Shown here piece by piece: positions 22,427-29,373 of a stretch of DNA of 34,003 bases. The DNA comes from CBDUQN01 sp965369375 (GTDB lineage: Bacteria > Krumholzibacteriota > Krumholzibacteriia > Krumholzibacteriales > Krumholzibacteriaceae). The first letter of the stretch is position 1. Each line of letters opens with the position of its first letter. The stretch lies in assembly GCA_965369375.1 (NCBI GenBank), contig CBDUQN010000025.1:1-34003 (forward strand). The letters run 5' to 3'. Position numbers and translations under genes: made by a program. The notes below the pieces were generated by a model. That model saw nothing but the letters and a program-made list of their open reading frames with translations, did not search any database and had not been told where the DNA came from.

Positions 22427-24067
22427 TCAGATATCCCAATCAAAGACAACGAGCGTGTCGGGCGGATCGCCGTCTTCCTCAATGACGATCATAACCCGGC
22501 CGATACCCTCGGCCAACCACGATTTTTCATGGAACGAGCCTTCATCGACGGGCGTGCCATCCTCGTAGAAGGTGGTAGCAGCGTCGAGGTGGTGAATGTA
22601 GCACCCGGCGAATGTTCCATGGAGCAGCTCGCTCTCGAGATTGACCGGGTAGGCTTCGATCTCCACACTGCCCGTTATCTCTATAGAATAATGTTCATCG
22701 ATTGTGGCGCTGGTATCGAAGTGCCACGTCTGGCCGACATAGTTCCCGATCGGCAGCTTGAGGTAGGGAAGCGGCGTATCCCACGTCATGGTGAAATCGT
22801 AGACCCCGTTATCGTATTCGTCCCTGCCGAGGTGCTGTATCTCGTTGCCGGTATTTCTCATATGCCAGATTTCATCGATGCCGTCGAAGTCCCTGAAAAC
22901 GATATCGAACGTCCCCGATCCGTGGCTGTAATTCTCGATAGTCATGGTATCCGGCTCATGCGTTCGGGTGTCGACGAAATATATGCTGCCGGACTTGTAA
23001 ATAAAGTGCGTTCTCTCTCCCGCCGTTGTGAATCCATAGGTCGTCGGATTCGGATCGATATAGTTTCCCGCCGCATCCATCACATCCTCGAATTTCACCC
23101 AGTACCTGCACCCCGGCAGCAGATTCCGGTCGCTCCTGAGCGGCACGAACATGGTCGAATAGGCTTCGTTCCAGTCGACGTTGTCACCGTCGACGACCTG
23201 GTTGATCCGCGCGTCGACATTCTCGGGTGGCATGTCGAAATCGGGATACATCGTTTCGCTGAAATTGAGGACCATCTCGCCCAGGCCTGTCGAGACGCCC
23301 GTTGCCCCGTTCGACGGCGTGGCGCTCACGAGATAGGGCCTCACATCGTCGATCGCCGTCCGGAAATCGAATGAATAAGCCGTAGCGAGAGGATTCCCCG
23401 CGAGGTCCGTCGCACCCGTGCCGATCGTGACCTCTACCCCTGAATCCTGGGGGAACGGGTAGTGAAGGATGGTCAGTTCGGGGCCTTTCCAATCGAGGTC
23501 AACCTCTTCCGGTTCGGGAGAGATGGTGATCGCATTAGATGTATTGGTCATATTCATCGGCTCGCTGAACGTGATTACTATCGGCATGCCGGGAGATACG
23601 TCCGTTGCCTCGTCGGCCGGTACGGTCATGACGACATATGGCGCTGTGTTGTCTTCCTCGCTCGTGGTGGTAAAGGTGAAAGAGTAATCGCTGCCGAGCT
23701 TGTTCCCGCTTATGTCCTCGCAGTCTCCATCAATCGTGATCGTGAAAACATTGCTCGCGGGCAGTTGGCTGTAAGGAGCGATGAAAAGGGTATCGCCGTT
23801 CCAGTACAGGTCGTATTCCCACTCGTCGAGATCGAACCCGAGCGTGCTCTCGACGGACTCCTCGTCCATCGCTTCGCTGAATACCACCCAGAACGGGCCG
23901 CTCCTGCTCACGCCGGTAGCCCCGTCCGCGGGATAGTGGCCGGTAACCGTCGGCGGATCGGTATCACCCGGATCCAGCGCAGTCTCGTTTTCGCTGCAGC
24001 CGGTTGCAGCGAATAGAACGAAAAGCAATAAAATCAGCCATGCGGCCTTCGGCCTCACGAAAGACAT
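22427..24067 (-). CDS. Surface lipoprotein with three Big_5 Ig-like domains
   Basis: The 546-residue protein has a lipoprotein signal (FAATGC, Cys24). It then has three tandem Ig-like domains of the SbsA/Big_5 type, beginning at PPTVTGHYPADGATGV (about 38), APYVVMTVPADEATDV (about 140) and RPYLVSATPSNGATGV (about 245), each containing the FSE-(A/P/T)-M motif. The C-terminal 190 residues are a beta-rich region I do not recognise. It is likely an outer-surface or periplasmic lipoprotein with structural or binding function. The ATG has an excellent AGGAGG five bases upstream. A 230-bp divergent gap separates it from the binding-protein gene. Confidence 0.85.
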   Translation of the reverse strand: MSFVRPKAAWLILLLFVLFAATGCSENETALDPGDTDPPTVTGHYPADGATGVSRSGPFWVVFSEAMDEESVESTLGFDLDEWEYDLYWNGDTLFIAPYSQLPASNVFTITIDGDCEDISGNKLGSDYSFTFTTTSEEDNTAPYVVMTVPADEATDVSPGMPIVITFSEPMNMTNTSNAITISPEPEEVDLDWKGPELTILHYPFPQDSGVEVTIGTGATDLAGNPLATAYSFDFRTAIDDVRPYLVSATPSNGATGVSTGLGEMVLNFSETMYPDFDMPPENVDARINQVVDGDNVDWNEAYSTMFVPLRSDRNLLPGCRYWVKFEDVMDAAGNYIDPNPTTYGFTTAGERTHFIYKSGSIYFVDTRTHEPDTMTIENYSHGSGTFDIVFRDFDGIDEIWHMRNTGNEIQHLGRDEYDNGVYDFTMTWDTPLPYLKLPIGNYVGQTWHFDTSATIDEHYSIEITGSVEIEAYPVNLESELLHGTFAGCYIHHLDAATTFYEDGTPVDEGSFHEKSWLAEGIGRVMIVIEEDGDPPDTLVVFDWDI

Positions 24068-24241
24068 ATCGTCCTCCTTTTTTTGCGTCCCGTGTATGGT
24101 ATTGCAGGCGCTGCCGTTTGCGAATGAAAAAAACCCAAGCTAAAACCAAAGTCACAGAACAAAATATAGAAATCCGACAGGGTGAGGCTTGCAAGTTTCA
24201 AGCCTTCCCGTTACTATTTTTCTAGGGAACATGAAAGATAT

Positions 24242-24250
24242 TGTTATAAT
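24242..24250 (+). promoter_or_regulatory. Extended -10 promoter for the solute-binding protein gene
   Basis: TGTTATAAT holds a perfect TATAAT (24245-24250) with the TGn extension. No good -35 box lies at the right distance, which suits an extended -10 promoter. Transcription would start about 40 bp before the ATG at 24298. Confidence 0.5.
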
Positions 24251-24297
24251 TCGATATAGGATATGTCAACGGGCTGTCCCGAGAGGAAGGTGGCGGA

Positions 24298-25911
24298 ATG
24301 CCGAGCAGGAAGAAAAGTTGCCATAGACCGGTGTATTTTCTCCTCATATTATCAATTCTCTTCGCCTGGTCCTGTTCAAGAAAGGAGCAGGCGGCTCAGA
24401 GGGGAGGGACGCTGATCGTCGGCGAGATCAGTGACTATGAATCCCTCAATCCGATGGGAACGACCGACGCGCATGCCCGCGATATCTACAACCTCCTCTT
24501 TCTTTCCCTGCTCGATGAGCAGGACGATTTTCTCACCTTCAAGCCCCGGTTGGCGGAGTCGTACGAGTTCTCCGAGGACCGCACGGTTCTCGTCTTCCAC
24601 CTCCGCCGCGACGTTCACTGGAGCGATGGCGCGCTCGTGACCGCCCGAGACGTTAAAGCCACATTCAAGGCGCAGACGAATCCCGATGTTCTCTGGGCGA
24701 GTATTCATCTCAAGGAGCACATCGACAGTGTGAGCGTGATCGATGACTTCACCGTTGCGTATCACTTCAATCATGTCTATCCATACCAGCTCATGGATGT
24801 GAACGATGGGCCGATTCTCCCGAAGCATCTCCTCGAATCGGTCGAGCCGGATAAGATCAGGACGATTCCCATCGAGGGTTTCCCGACCAACGGCCCGTTC
24901 CGAATCAGGGAGTGGGATCGGGGGCAGTATCTGATACTCGAGCCCTACGAGCGTTACTATGAAGCGGGCAAGCCGTATCTCAAGAAGGTGGTATTCAAGA
25001 TCATCCCGGACCAGGTGACGCTCCTGACCCAGTTGCGAGGCGGTGAGATCGATTGCATGGAGAGCGTGCCTTACGGGAAGGTAGAGAATCTGCGCACGGG
25101 GAATCCCGAGCTGCAGATCTTTCACTTTCCCACGAGAGCGTACAACTACATCGGCTGGAACGGCGTCCACGCATTTTTCAAGAGTATGCGGGTGCGCCGG
25201 GCTCTGACAATGGCGATCGACCGCAAGCTCATCATTGCCAATATCTGCTATGGGTTCGGCGATGAGTGCACCAGCCCCTTCGTGCCGCTCATCTGGGCGT
25301 ACAATTCAGATATCGAGCCGATTCCTTTCGATCCGCAGCGAGCCCGGGAGATCCTCTCAGAGGAGGGATTCGCCGACACGGATGGGGATGGATGGCTCGA
25401 GCGTGATGGAAAGAGGTTCGAATTCGCTCTCATGACAAATTACGGCAATCAGGCCCGAATGGACACGCAGATCATGGTCCAGGAAATGTTGCGCAAAGTC
25501 GGGATCAAGGTCAATCCGCTCACCCTCGAGTGGAAGGCAATGCTCGACCGGCTCAAGGCTTCAAACTTCGATGCGGTCGTCAACTCCTGGCGCATAGGCA
25601 CCAAGGCGGATCTCTCGCCGATCTGGAGCTGCGAATCGATGCGAAAAGGGGGGTATAACCGAATCAATTACTGCAATCCGACGGTCGACAGCCTGAACGC
25701 ATTGGCATGCAGCATGTTTGATTTCGAGGAGGCGCGTCCCCTCTTCAACAGGGCCCAGGAACTGATATACAACGAACAGCCCTACACCTTCCTCTACGTC
25801 GGACACGCCTTGAACGCCCTCAACAAGCGGTTCAAGGATGCGCGTCCGGATGCAATCGGTATGTATCATAACCTGCACGAATGGTGGGTGGAAGAAGCCC
25901 CGCAAAAATAG
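24298..25911 (+). CDS. Solo peptide/nickel-type ABC substrate-binding lipoprotein
   Basis: The 537-residue protein is a family 5 extracellular solute-binding protein (DppA/OppA/NikA type). It has a lipoprotein signal (FAWSC, Cys26), the start GGTLIVGEISDYESLNPMG and the family motif LAESYEFSEDRTVLVFHLRR followed by WSDGALVTARDV. It also has MRVRRALTMAIDRKLI around residue 300 and DTDGDGWLERDG around 360. Members bind oligopeptides, nickel, haem or sugars for an ABC importer. No permease or ATPase gene is near, so it is an orphan here. GAGAGGAAGG lies before the ATG. Its last codons resemble the first unit of the 32-bp repeats that follow. Confidence 0.92.
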   Translation: MPSRKKSCHRPVYFLLILSILFAWSCSRKEQAAQRGGTLIVGEISDYESLNPMGTTDAHARDIYNLLFLSLLDEQDDFLTFKPRLAESYEFSEDRTVLVFHLRRDVHWSDGALVTARDVKATFKAQTNPDVLWASIHLKEHIDSVSVIDDFTVAYHFNHVYPYQLMDVNDGPILPKHLLESVEPDKIRTIPIEGFPTNGPFRIREWDRGQYLILEPYERYYEAGKPYLKKVVFKIIPDQVTLLTQLRGGEIDCMESVPYGKVENLRTGNPELQIFHFPTRAYNYIGWNGVHAFFKSMRVRRALTMAIDRKLIIANICYGFGDECTSPFVPLIWAYNSDIEPIPFDPQRAREILSEEGFADTDGDGWLERDGKRFEFALMTNYGNQARMDTQIMVQEMLRKVGIKVNPLTLEWKAMLDRLKASNFDAVVNSWRIGTKADLSPIWSCESMRKGGYNRINYCNPTVDSLNALACSMFDFEEARPLFNRAQELIYNEQPYTFLYVGHALNALNKRFKDARPDAIGMYHNLHEWWVEEAPQK

Positions 25912-25915
25912 AAAC

Positions 25916-25992
25916 GATGGTGTTGGAGCCCGCAAGACAAAAACAATGATGGTATTGGAGCCCGCAAGACAAAAACAACGATGATGTTAGAG
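25916..25992. repeat. 32-bp direct tandem repeat after the binding-protein gene
   Basis: Units at 25916-25947 and 25948-25979 agree at 30 of 32 positions, around TTGGAGCCCGCAAGACAAAA. A third decayed unit begins in register (TTAGAG at 25987). The end of the coding sequence (GAAGCCCCGCAAAAATAG, then AAACGATGG) resembles a further upstream unit with small gaps, so the array probably grew from the gene's 3' end, stop codon included. The rest of the gap to 26155 shows nothing else clear. Confidence 0.85.
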
Positions 25993-26155
25993 ATTGAAAT
26001 AATTAATTAAAGCATGTAAAACCATTATGTTCTGTGTCAATGTGGGACGGGATGAGGCTCGCGCGATAAGAGTGCAGACAGGACAGGGTGGGGGCGAAGC
26101 GAAGGAACAAGGCACAGTCGGACCTTCCGGTTTTCCGGCATGAACGAGGATTTCG

Positions 26156-26578
26156 ATGATTCATAAAATAGGGCTGGCGGCACTGGCAAGCGGGATAGCC
26201 GCGCAGATTCTGAAGGTTGTCGTAGACGCCATTCAGAAGAAGGGTTTTAAGCCCCTCCGGATACTCGATAGCGGCGGCATGCCGAGCTCCCATACATCAG
26301 TCGTGACGACCTTGACGGTGGGGGTTGCGGTGTACGAGGGGGTTACTTCTCCGCTGTTCGGCATTTCGCTCATAATCAGCCTATATTTTATTTTCGAGGC
26401 CACCGGCTTGAGACAGGAAGTGGGAAACCAGGCGCGGGTTCTGAACGAAATCATCGAGAAGGTCAAGGCGGAACACCATTTCGACACTGATGGATTGCAG
26501 GAGCTCATAGGCCATACGTGGGCGGAGGTAATCGGCGGCTTTGCCCTGGGACTGCTCGTTGCCCTTATCGCCTACTGA
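26156..26578 (+). CDS. Divergent PAP2 family membrane protein (DUF212)
   Basis: The 140-residue protein belongs to the small membrane family DUF212, distantly related to PAP2 phosphatases. The family motif DSGGMPSSHTSVVTTLT lies at 39-55. A basic FKPLRI segment precedes it, and HTWAEVIGGFALGLLVALIAY ends the protein. It has about four hydrophobic helices. The biochemical activity of this family is not established; lipid phosphatase activity is only a guess from the motif. GAGGA precedes the ATG by five bases. Confidence 0.88.
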   Translation: MIHKIGLAALASGIAAQILKVVVDAIQKKGFKPLRILDSGGMPSSHTSVVTTLTVGVAVYEGVTSPLFGISLIISLYFIFEATGLRQEVGNQARVLNEIIEKVKAEHHFDTDGLQELIGHTWAEVIGGFALGLLVALIAY

Positions 26579-26694
26579 TATTTACGATCTCGATTCGACG
26601 GACCGTCTTCCAGAAATTTCATACTCCCCCATAAGCTCACTCCGCCTACGCTTCGAAATCACCCCGGAGACACCGGACTATTCGAAAAAAATCC

Positions 26695-26724
26695 TTGACA
26701 CCGAGAGGAAACGCAATCGAGAAT
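26695..26724 (+). promoter_or_regulatory. Candidate promoter with consensus -35
   Basis: TTGACA (26695-26700) is a perfect -35. GAGAAT (26719-26724), 18 bp away, matches four of six -10 bases. It is preceded by an A-run. It would start a transcript near 26731, ending at the terminator at 26925. Confidence 0.4.
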
Positions 26725-26929
26725 GCATGAAAGTAAGAATGTTACATGTATACCTCGATACCTTGCAAACGCCGTAGATGCAATTACTGATCGACGCGAC
26801 AGAGACGGAAAGGAAAAAGATACGCAAGAGCGATGTGAATTTGAAAAACTGAAAAGAGAAATGTCTACGTATTGCATCAATTCTTTTCAAAGCCGAATCG
26901 GGAGGGGCGATTCGGCTCTTTTTTTGTGA
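26723..26929 (+). CDS. Doubtful 68-residue small protein reading into the terminator
   Basis: The frame encodes MHESKNVTCIPRYLANAVDA, then a charged, helix-like middle (residues 21-50), then SRIGRGDSALFL, which is the terminator hairpin translated. The middle is hydrophilic and plausible as protein, but the last dozen codons being a terminator argues that the frame is chance, or that the true gene has lost an earlier stop. The ATG also overlaps the proposed -10 box. Ribosome binding would rely on GAGAGGA, 13 nt upstream. Confidence 0.25.
   Translation: MHESKNVTCIPRYLANAVDAITDRRDRDGKEKDTQERCEFEKLKREMSTYCINSFQSRIGRGDSALFL
26891..26925 (+). terminator. Strong intrinsic terminator upstream of parA
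   Basis: AGCCGAATCG, a 7-nt loop, and CGATTCGGCT form a perfect 10-bp stem, followed by C and seven Ts. This is the clearest terminator in the window. It acts on the plus strand, upstream of parA rather than behind a confirmed gene. Confidence 0.93.
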
Positions 26930-26978
26930 CGGTTGGGAGACGGGCGTTTGTCACCTGACATAACAGGAAGGAGCTGTT

Positions 26979-28052
26979 ATGCGAACCATTTCAGTGATAA
27001 ATCAGAAAGGAGGGTGTGGTAAAACCACCATTGCTATAAATCTTGCCGCGGCATTCAGCGAGCTGGGCAAGAAAGTGCTTCTCATCGATCTCGATCCGCA
27101 GGCGCATGCTTCCATCGGATTGAGCGTATATGCCGAGGATGTCGAATATACAACTTACGATCTGCTCATGAATCCGAGAGTGCGAGTTGATGACATTGCA
27201 TACCGGGCGGATGACAATCTCGATATCCTGCCGTCATCACCCGTTTTGAGTGCGATCGAGCAGGAGCTCGCCGGTAAGCCGGCGCGGGAGACACAGTTGC
27301 TCTCGAAGCTGACCCGGTGTTCACACAGTTATGATTATGTGATAATCGATTCGCCGCCGAATGTAGGGCTTCTGACGTTCAATGCGCTCATAGCGGCAAC
27401 CGAAGTGATAATCCCTCTCGATCCGAGTTACTTCTCGCTTCAGGGGCTGAACAGGTTGAGGGAGACGCTCGAATTGCTCGAGAGCGAGACGAAACATAGA
27501 GTTGTCGTTCATGTTCTGGCAAACAATATAGAAAAGAGAACGGTGTTTTCACGTGATATCGTGCTCGAGGTAGAGCGGGAACACGGCTCGGTTCTCATGG
27601 ATACGGTTATCTCGCATTCCGTGCGGTATAAGGAGGCGGCGCAACGGGGAGTTTCTATTTTCAAGATGAAGAATGTGGACCGGCTCAAGAGAGAGTTTCT
27701 GGCACTGGCCGAAGAGATAGAGAGCAGGGAACAGATTATTGAGACGGGGGATATGGCTGATTGGATGATGAAGCTTCACGGGCCCCGTCGCGTTGAAGAA
27801 GGTATACTCTTTGCGCTCGACGCGCCGAACGCCCAGAATGTATATCTCACCGGGGAGTTCATAAATTGGTCCCGTGAAGGAGTGCGGCTGAAAAAGGACG
27901 AGAAGGATGGCTTGTGGAAAGCAACGCTCAATCTCAAAGCCGGTGAGTACGAGTACCGATTCATTGTCGATGGTGTGTGGATCAAGGATCCCAATAACGC
28001 GGATTCAGTCCTCAACGAGTTCGGGCAAGAGAACTCACTATTGATTGTGTAG
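26979..28052 (+). CDS. ParA-type ATPase fused to an AMPK-beta/CBM48 glycan-binding domain
   Basis: Residues 1-250 are a ParA/Soj ATPase. The deviant Walker A is NQKGGCGKTT (signature Lys10, P-loop Lys15), the Walker A' region is LLIDLDPQAHAS, and Walker B is YDYVIIDSPPNVG (Asp124). All catalytic residues are present. After a linker, residues 270-357 form a complete AMPK-beta/CBM48 domain: NVYLTGEFINWS with Trp297, GLW at 311-313, AGEYEYRFIVDGVWIKDPNN with Trp334, then ENSLLIV. Trp297 and Trp334 align with the two tryptophans (100 and 133) by which AMPK beta binds glycogen. ParA proteins position cargo, so this one could link positioning to a glycan; that is inference. It heads a three-gene operon with no parB in view. 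Confidence 0.93.
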   Translation: MRTISVINQKGGCGKTTIAINLAAAFSELGKKVLLIDLDPQAHASIGLSVYAEDVEYTTYDLLMNPRVRVDDIAYRADDNLDILPSSPVLSAIEQELAGKPARETQLLSKLTRCSHSYDYVIIDSPPNVGLLTFNALIAATEVIIPLDPSYFSLQGLNRLRETLELLESETKHRVVVHVLANNIEKRTVFSRDIVLEVEREHGSVLMDTVISHSVRYKEAAQRGVSIFKMKNVDRLKREFLALAEEIESREQIIETGDMADWMMKLHGPRRVEEGILFALDAPNAQNVYLTGEFINWSREGVRLKKDEKDGLWKATLNLKAGEYEYRFIVDGVWIKDPNNADSVLNEFGQENSLLIV

Positions 28053-28055
28053 CTT

Positions 28056-28913
28056 ATGTTTCCGGGACGGGCACCAAAACGGCTTCTCGATGTTTCCCAC
28101 CTGTTTCTCTCGAAGAACGACTCGGAGAGAAGTAAGGGTGTCACGGGGGGTGAGGCGGCCGTTTGGCTGGCGATCCAGGGCGAAACGCTCAACAGAGCTC
28201 ATCTTGCGGCAGGTATCGCAACCGCCCTTGCGTCTCAGGGGATACATGTTACGTTGCTCGAGCTCGGGCAGGGCCTTCCGAATGTCGGGTATTATTTCGC
28301 ACTCGAGCCGGCTGAATACCTGGCTCTTACCCTCGATGAATCATCCGTGATTACCGGGGAATCGGGAACCTTCATCCGGTACTCGATCGCGCCGTCGCCC
28401 GGACGCTTCCCGACGGGCGATCGAAAAGCGCCGCCGGCTGACTCACCGCACGTCAGCCTGATTGCGTTCACCTGTCCTCTAGCGGAATCGTACCGGGAGT
28501 TTTTCACCGAACTCGGATCTACCACCGCATCCCTGGGCGGCACTCGGGACGACGGCGGCACTCGCGCAGGCAGCGATAGCGGCAATCCGAGCGTTGGAGG
28601 CAACCACAGCGGCGAGGGCATGCTTCTCGATGGACTCATGTTTATGACCGATGGCGGCAAGCCCGAACTCGATAGGGAGGTGATCGACTTCATAGGCGGG
28701 GCGAATCCACGGACGGTCGTCTTTGTCGCACGGCCGGATGGGAGCACGGGCGATGATTATGGAGCCGACGAGATTGTTATCCTGCCATCCGATATCACCA
28801 CAACGTGGGTCAAGAGGGTTCCGCCGATGGGCCCGTTTTTCAGCGATTTCACGGAAAGCTTCTTACAGGTTATCAGTCTCAGGAGGAGGTTGGAGAGAGA
28901 TGCCGTCGTATAA
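28056..28913 (+). CDS. MinD/ParA-like protein with lost P-loop (pseudo-ATPase)
   Basis: The gene starts 3 bp after the parA-CBM stop. Residues 35-90 follow the layout of a MinD/FlhG N-terminus: strand AAVWLAI, loop QGETLNRAH, helix LAAGIATALASQGI, strand HVTLLELG, then QGLPNVGYYFALEP, which recalls the GLPNVD motif of FlhG/MinD. In the loop the GKGGxGK(T/S) residues are gone, so ATP binding is unlikely. A Gly/Ser/Asp/Asn-rich low-complexity stretch fills 154-188. A second conserved-looking part, LLDGLMFMTDGG to ARPDG, resembles the later strands of the fold. I infer a catalytically dead partner of the upstream ATPase. No clear Shine-Dalgarno, so coupling to parA is likely. Confidence 0.7.
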   Translation: MFPGRAPKRLLDVSHLFLSKNDSERSKGVTGGEAAVWLAIQGETLNRAHLAAGIATALASQGIHVTLLELGQGLPNVGYYFALEPAEYLALTLDESSVITGESGTFIRYSIAPSPGRFPTGDRKAPPADSPHVSLIAFTCPLAESYREFFTELGSTTASLGGTRDDGGTRAGSDSGNPSVGGNHSGEGMLLDGLMFMTDGGKPELDREVIDFIGGANPRTVVFVARPDGSTGDDYGADEIVILPSDITTTWVKRVPPMGPFFSDFTESFLQVISLRRRLERDAVV

Positions 28914-29229
28914 CGGCAAAATGGAGCGGATCGAGACGGTAGCGGGATTGATTGCTCGAAAAATTACGAGAGAGTTGTTTGTCAAATTGTGCAGGGAAAT
29001 CAGTCGATTCTCGAGCACGGTCGATGTCGAAATCGCGCTTTTCGAGGTGAGATTCTCAGGGCCGGGAAATTTCAAAGTGACGCTGTCATCCTATCGTGAG
29101 CTGTTCCTCGTTAGCGTGGGGGAGGGCAATGCGTGTGACGTGAGAGTCTCCTCCAAAGGCGCGTTTCTCTCGGCGCTCGATCTCGCCCTTCACCACTTCC
29201 TCGAAACGCAGAGCGAGATGGCCTCCTGA
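28900..29229 (+). CDS. Small protein of unknown function, third gene of the ParA operon
   Basis: I do not recognise this 109-residue protein. Its ATG overlaps the end of the pseudo-ATPase gene by 14 bp and follows GGAGGTTGGAGAGAG, so it is translated with it. The N-terminal third is a basic amphipathic helix region (GLIARKITRELFVKLCREI). The middle looks like three or four beta strands (VDVEIALFEVRF, FKVTLSS, ELFLVSVG, CDVRVSS), and the end is a helix (FLSALDLALHHFLE). An alpha-beta-alpha order like this is faintly reminiscent of HPr-type folds, but the active histidine and spacing do not match. It is probably soluble; no signal peptide. Confidence 0.7.
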   Translation: MPSYNGKMERIETVAGLIARKITRELFVKLCREISRFSSTVDVEIALFEVRFSGPGNFKVTLSSYRELFLVSVGEGNACDVRVSSKGAFLSALDLALHHFLETQSEMAS

Positions 29230-29373
29230 TCCTGCCTCCGTGAGCAGGCATCCCTTCATCGATACATGCCAATTATGCGCAGGTACCAATTAGGTAAAGA
29301 ATTTGCTTTCCTGAGGTGAAGCGATTAATTAATTTGTATATAGAACGGTGGAGGCGAAGATGGGAGCACGTGC

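Larger units (their letters stand above)
26579..26978 (+). other. 400-bp region upstream of the ParA operon
   Basis: The first 110 bp show nothing recognisable. The rest holds a promoter-like TTGACA element, a 68-codon open frame and a strong intrinsic terminator that ends 53 bp before the parA start. Together these could be a small independent transcript or a regulated leader of the parA operon. A GTGAC...GTCAC inverted repeat (26927-26953) lies between terminator and gene. AAGGAG, five bases before the ATG, is the parA ribosome-binding site. Confidence 0.5.

Noticed and set aside
22412..23374. 320-codon open frame antisense to the Big_5 lipoprotein
   Set aside because: The lipoprotein has a signal peptide, a strong ribosome-binding site and three clear domains; the antisense frame has none of these.
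26541..26777. 78-codon frame starting inside the DUF212 gene
   Set aside because: It overlaps a confident gene in another frame, has no ribosome-binding site and has a composition unlike protein.
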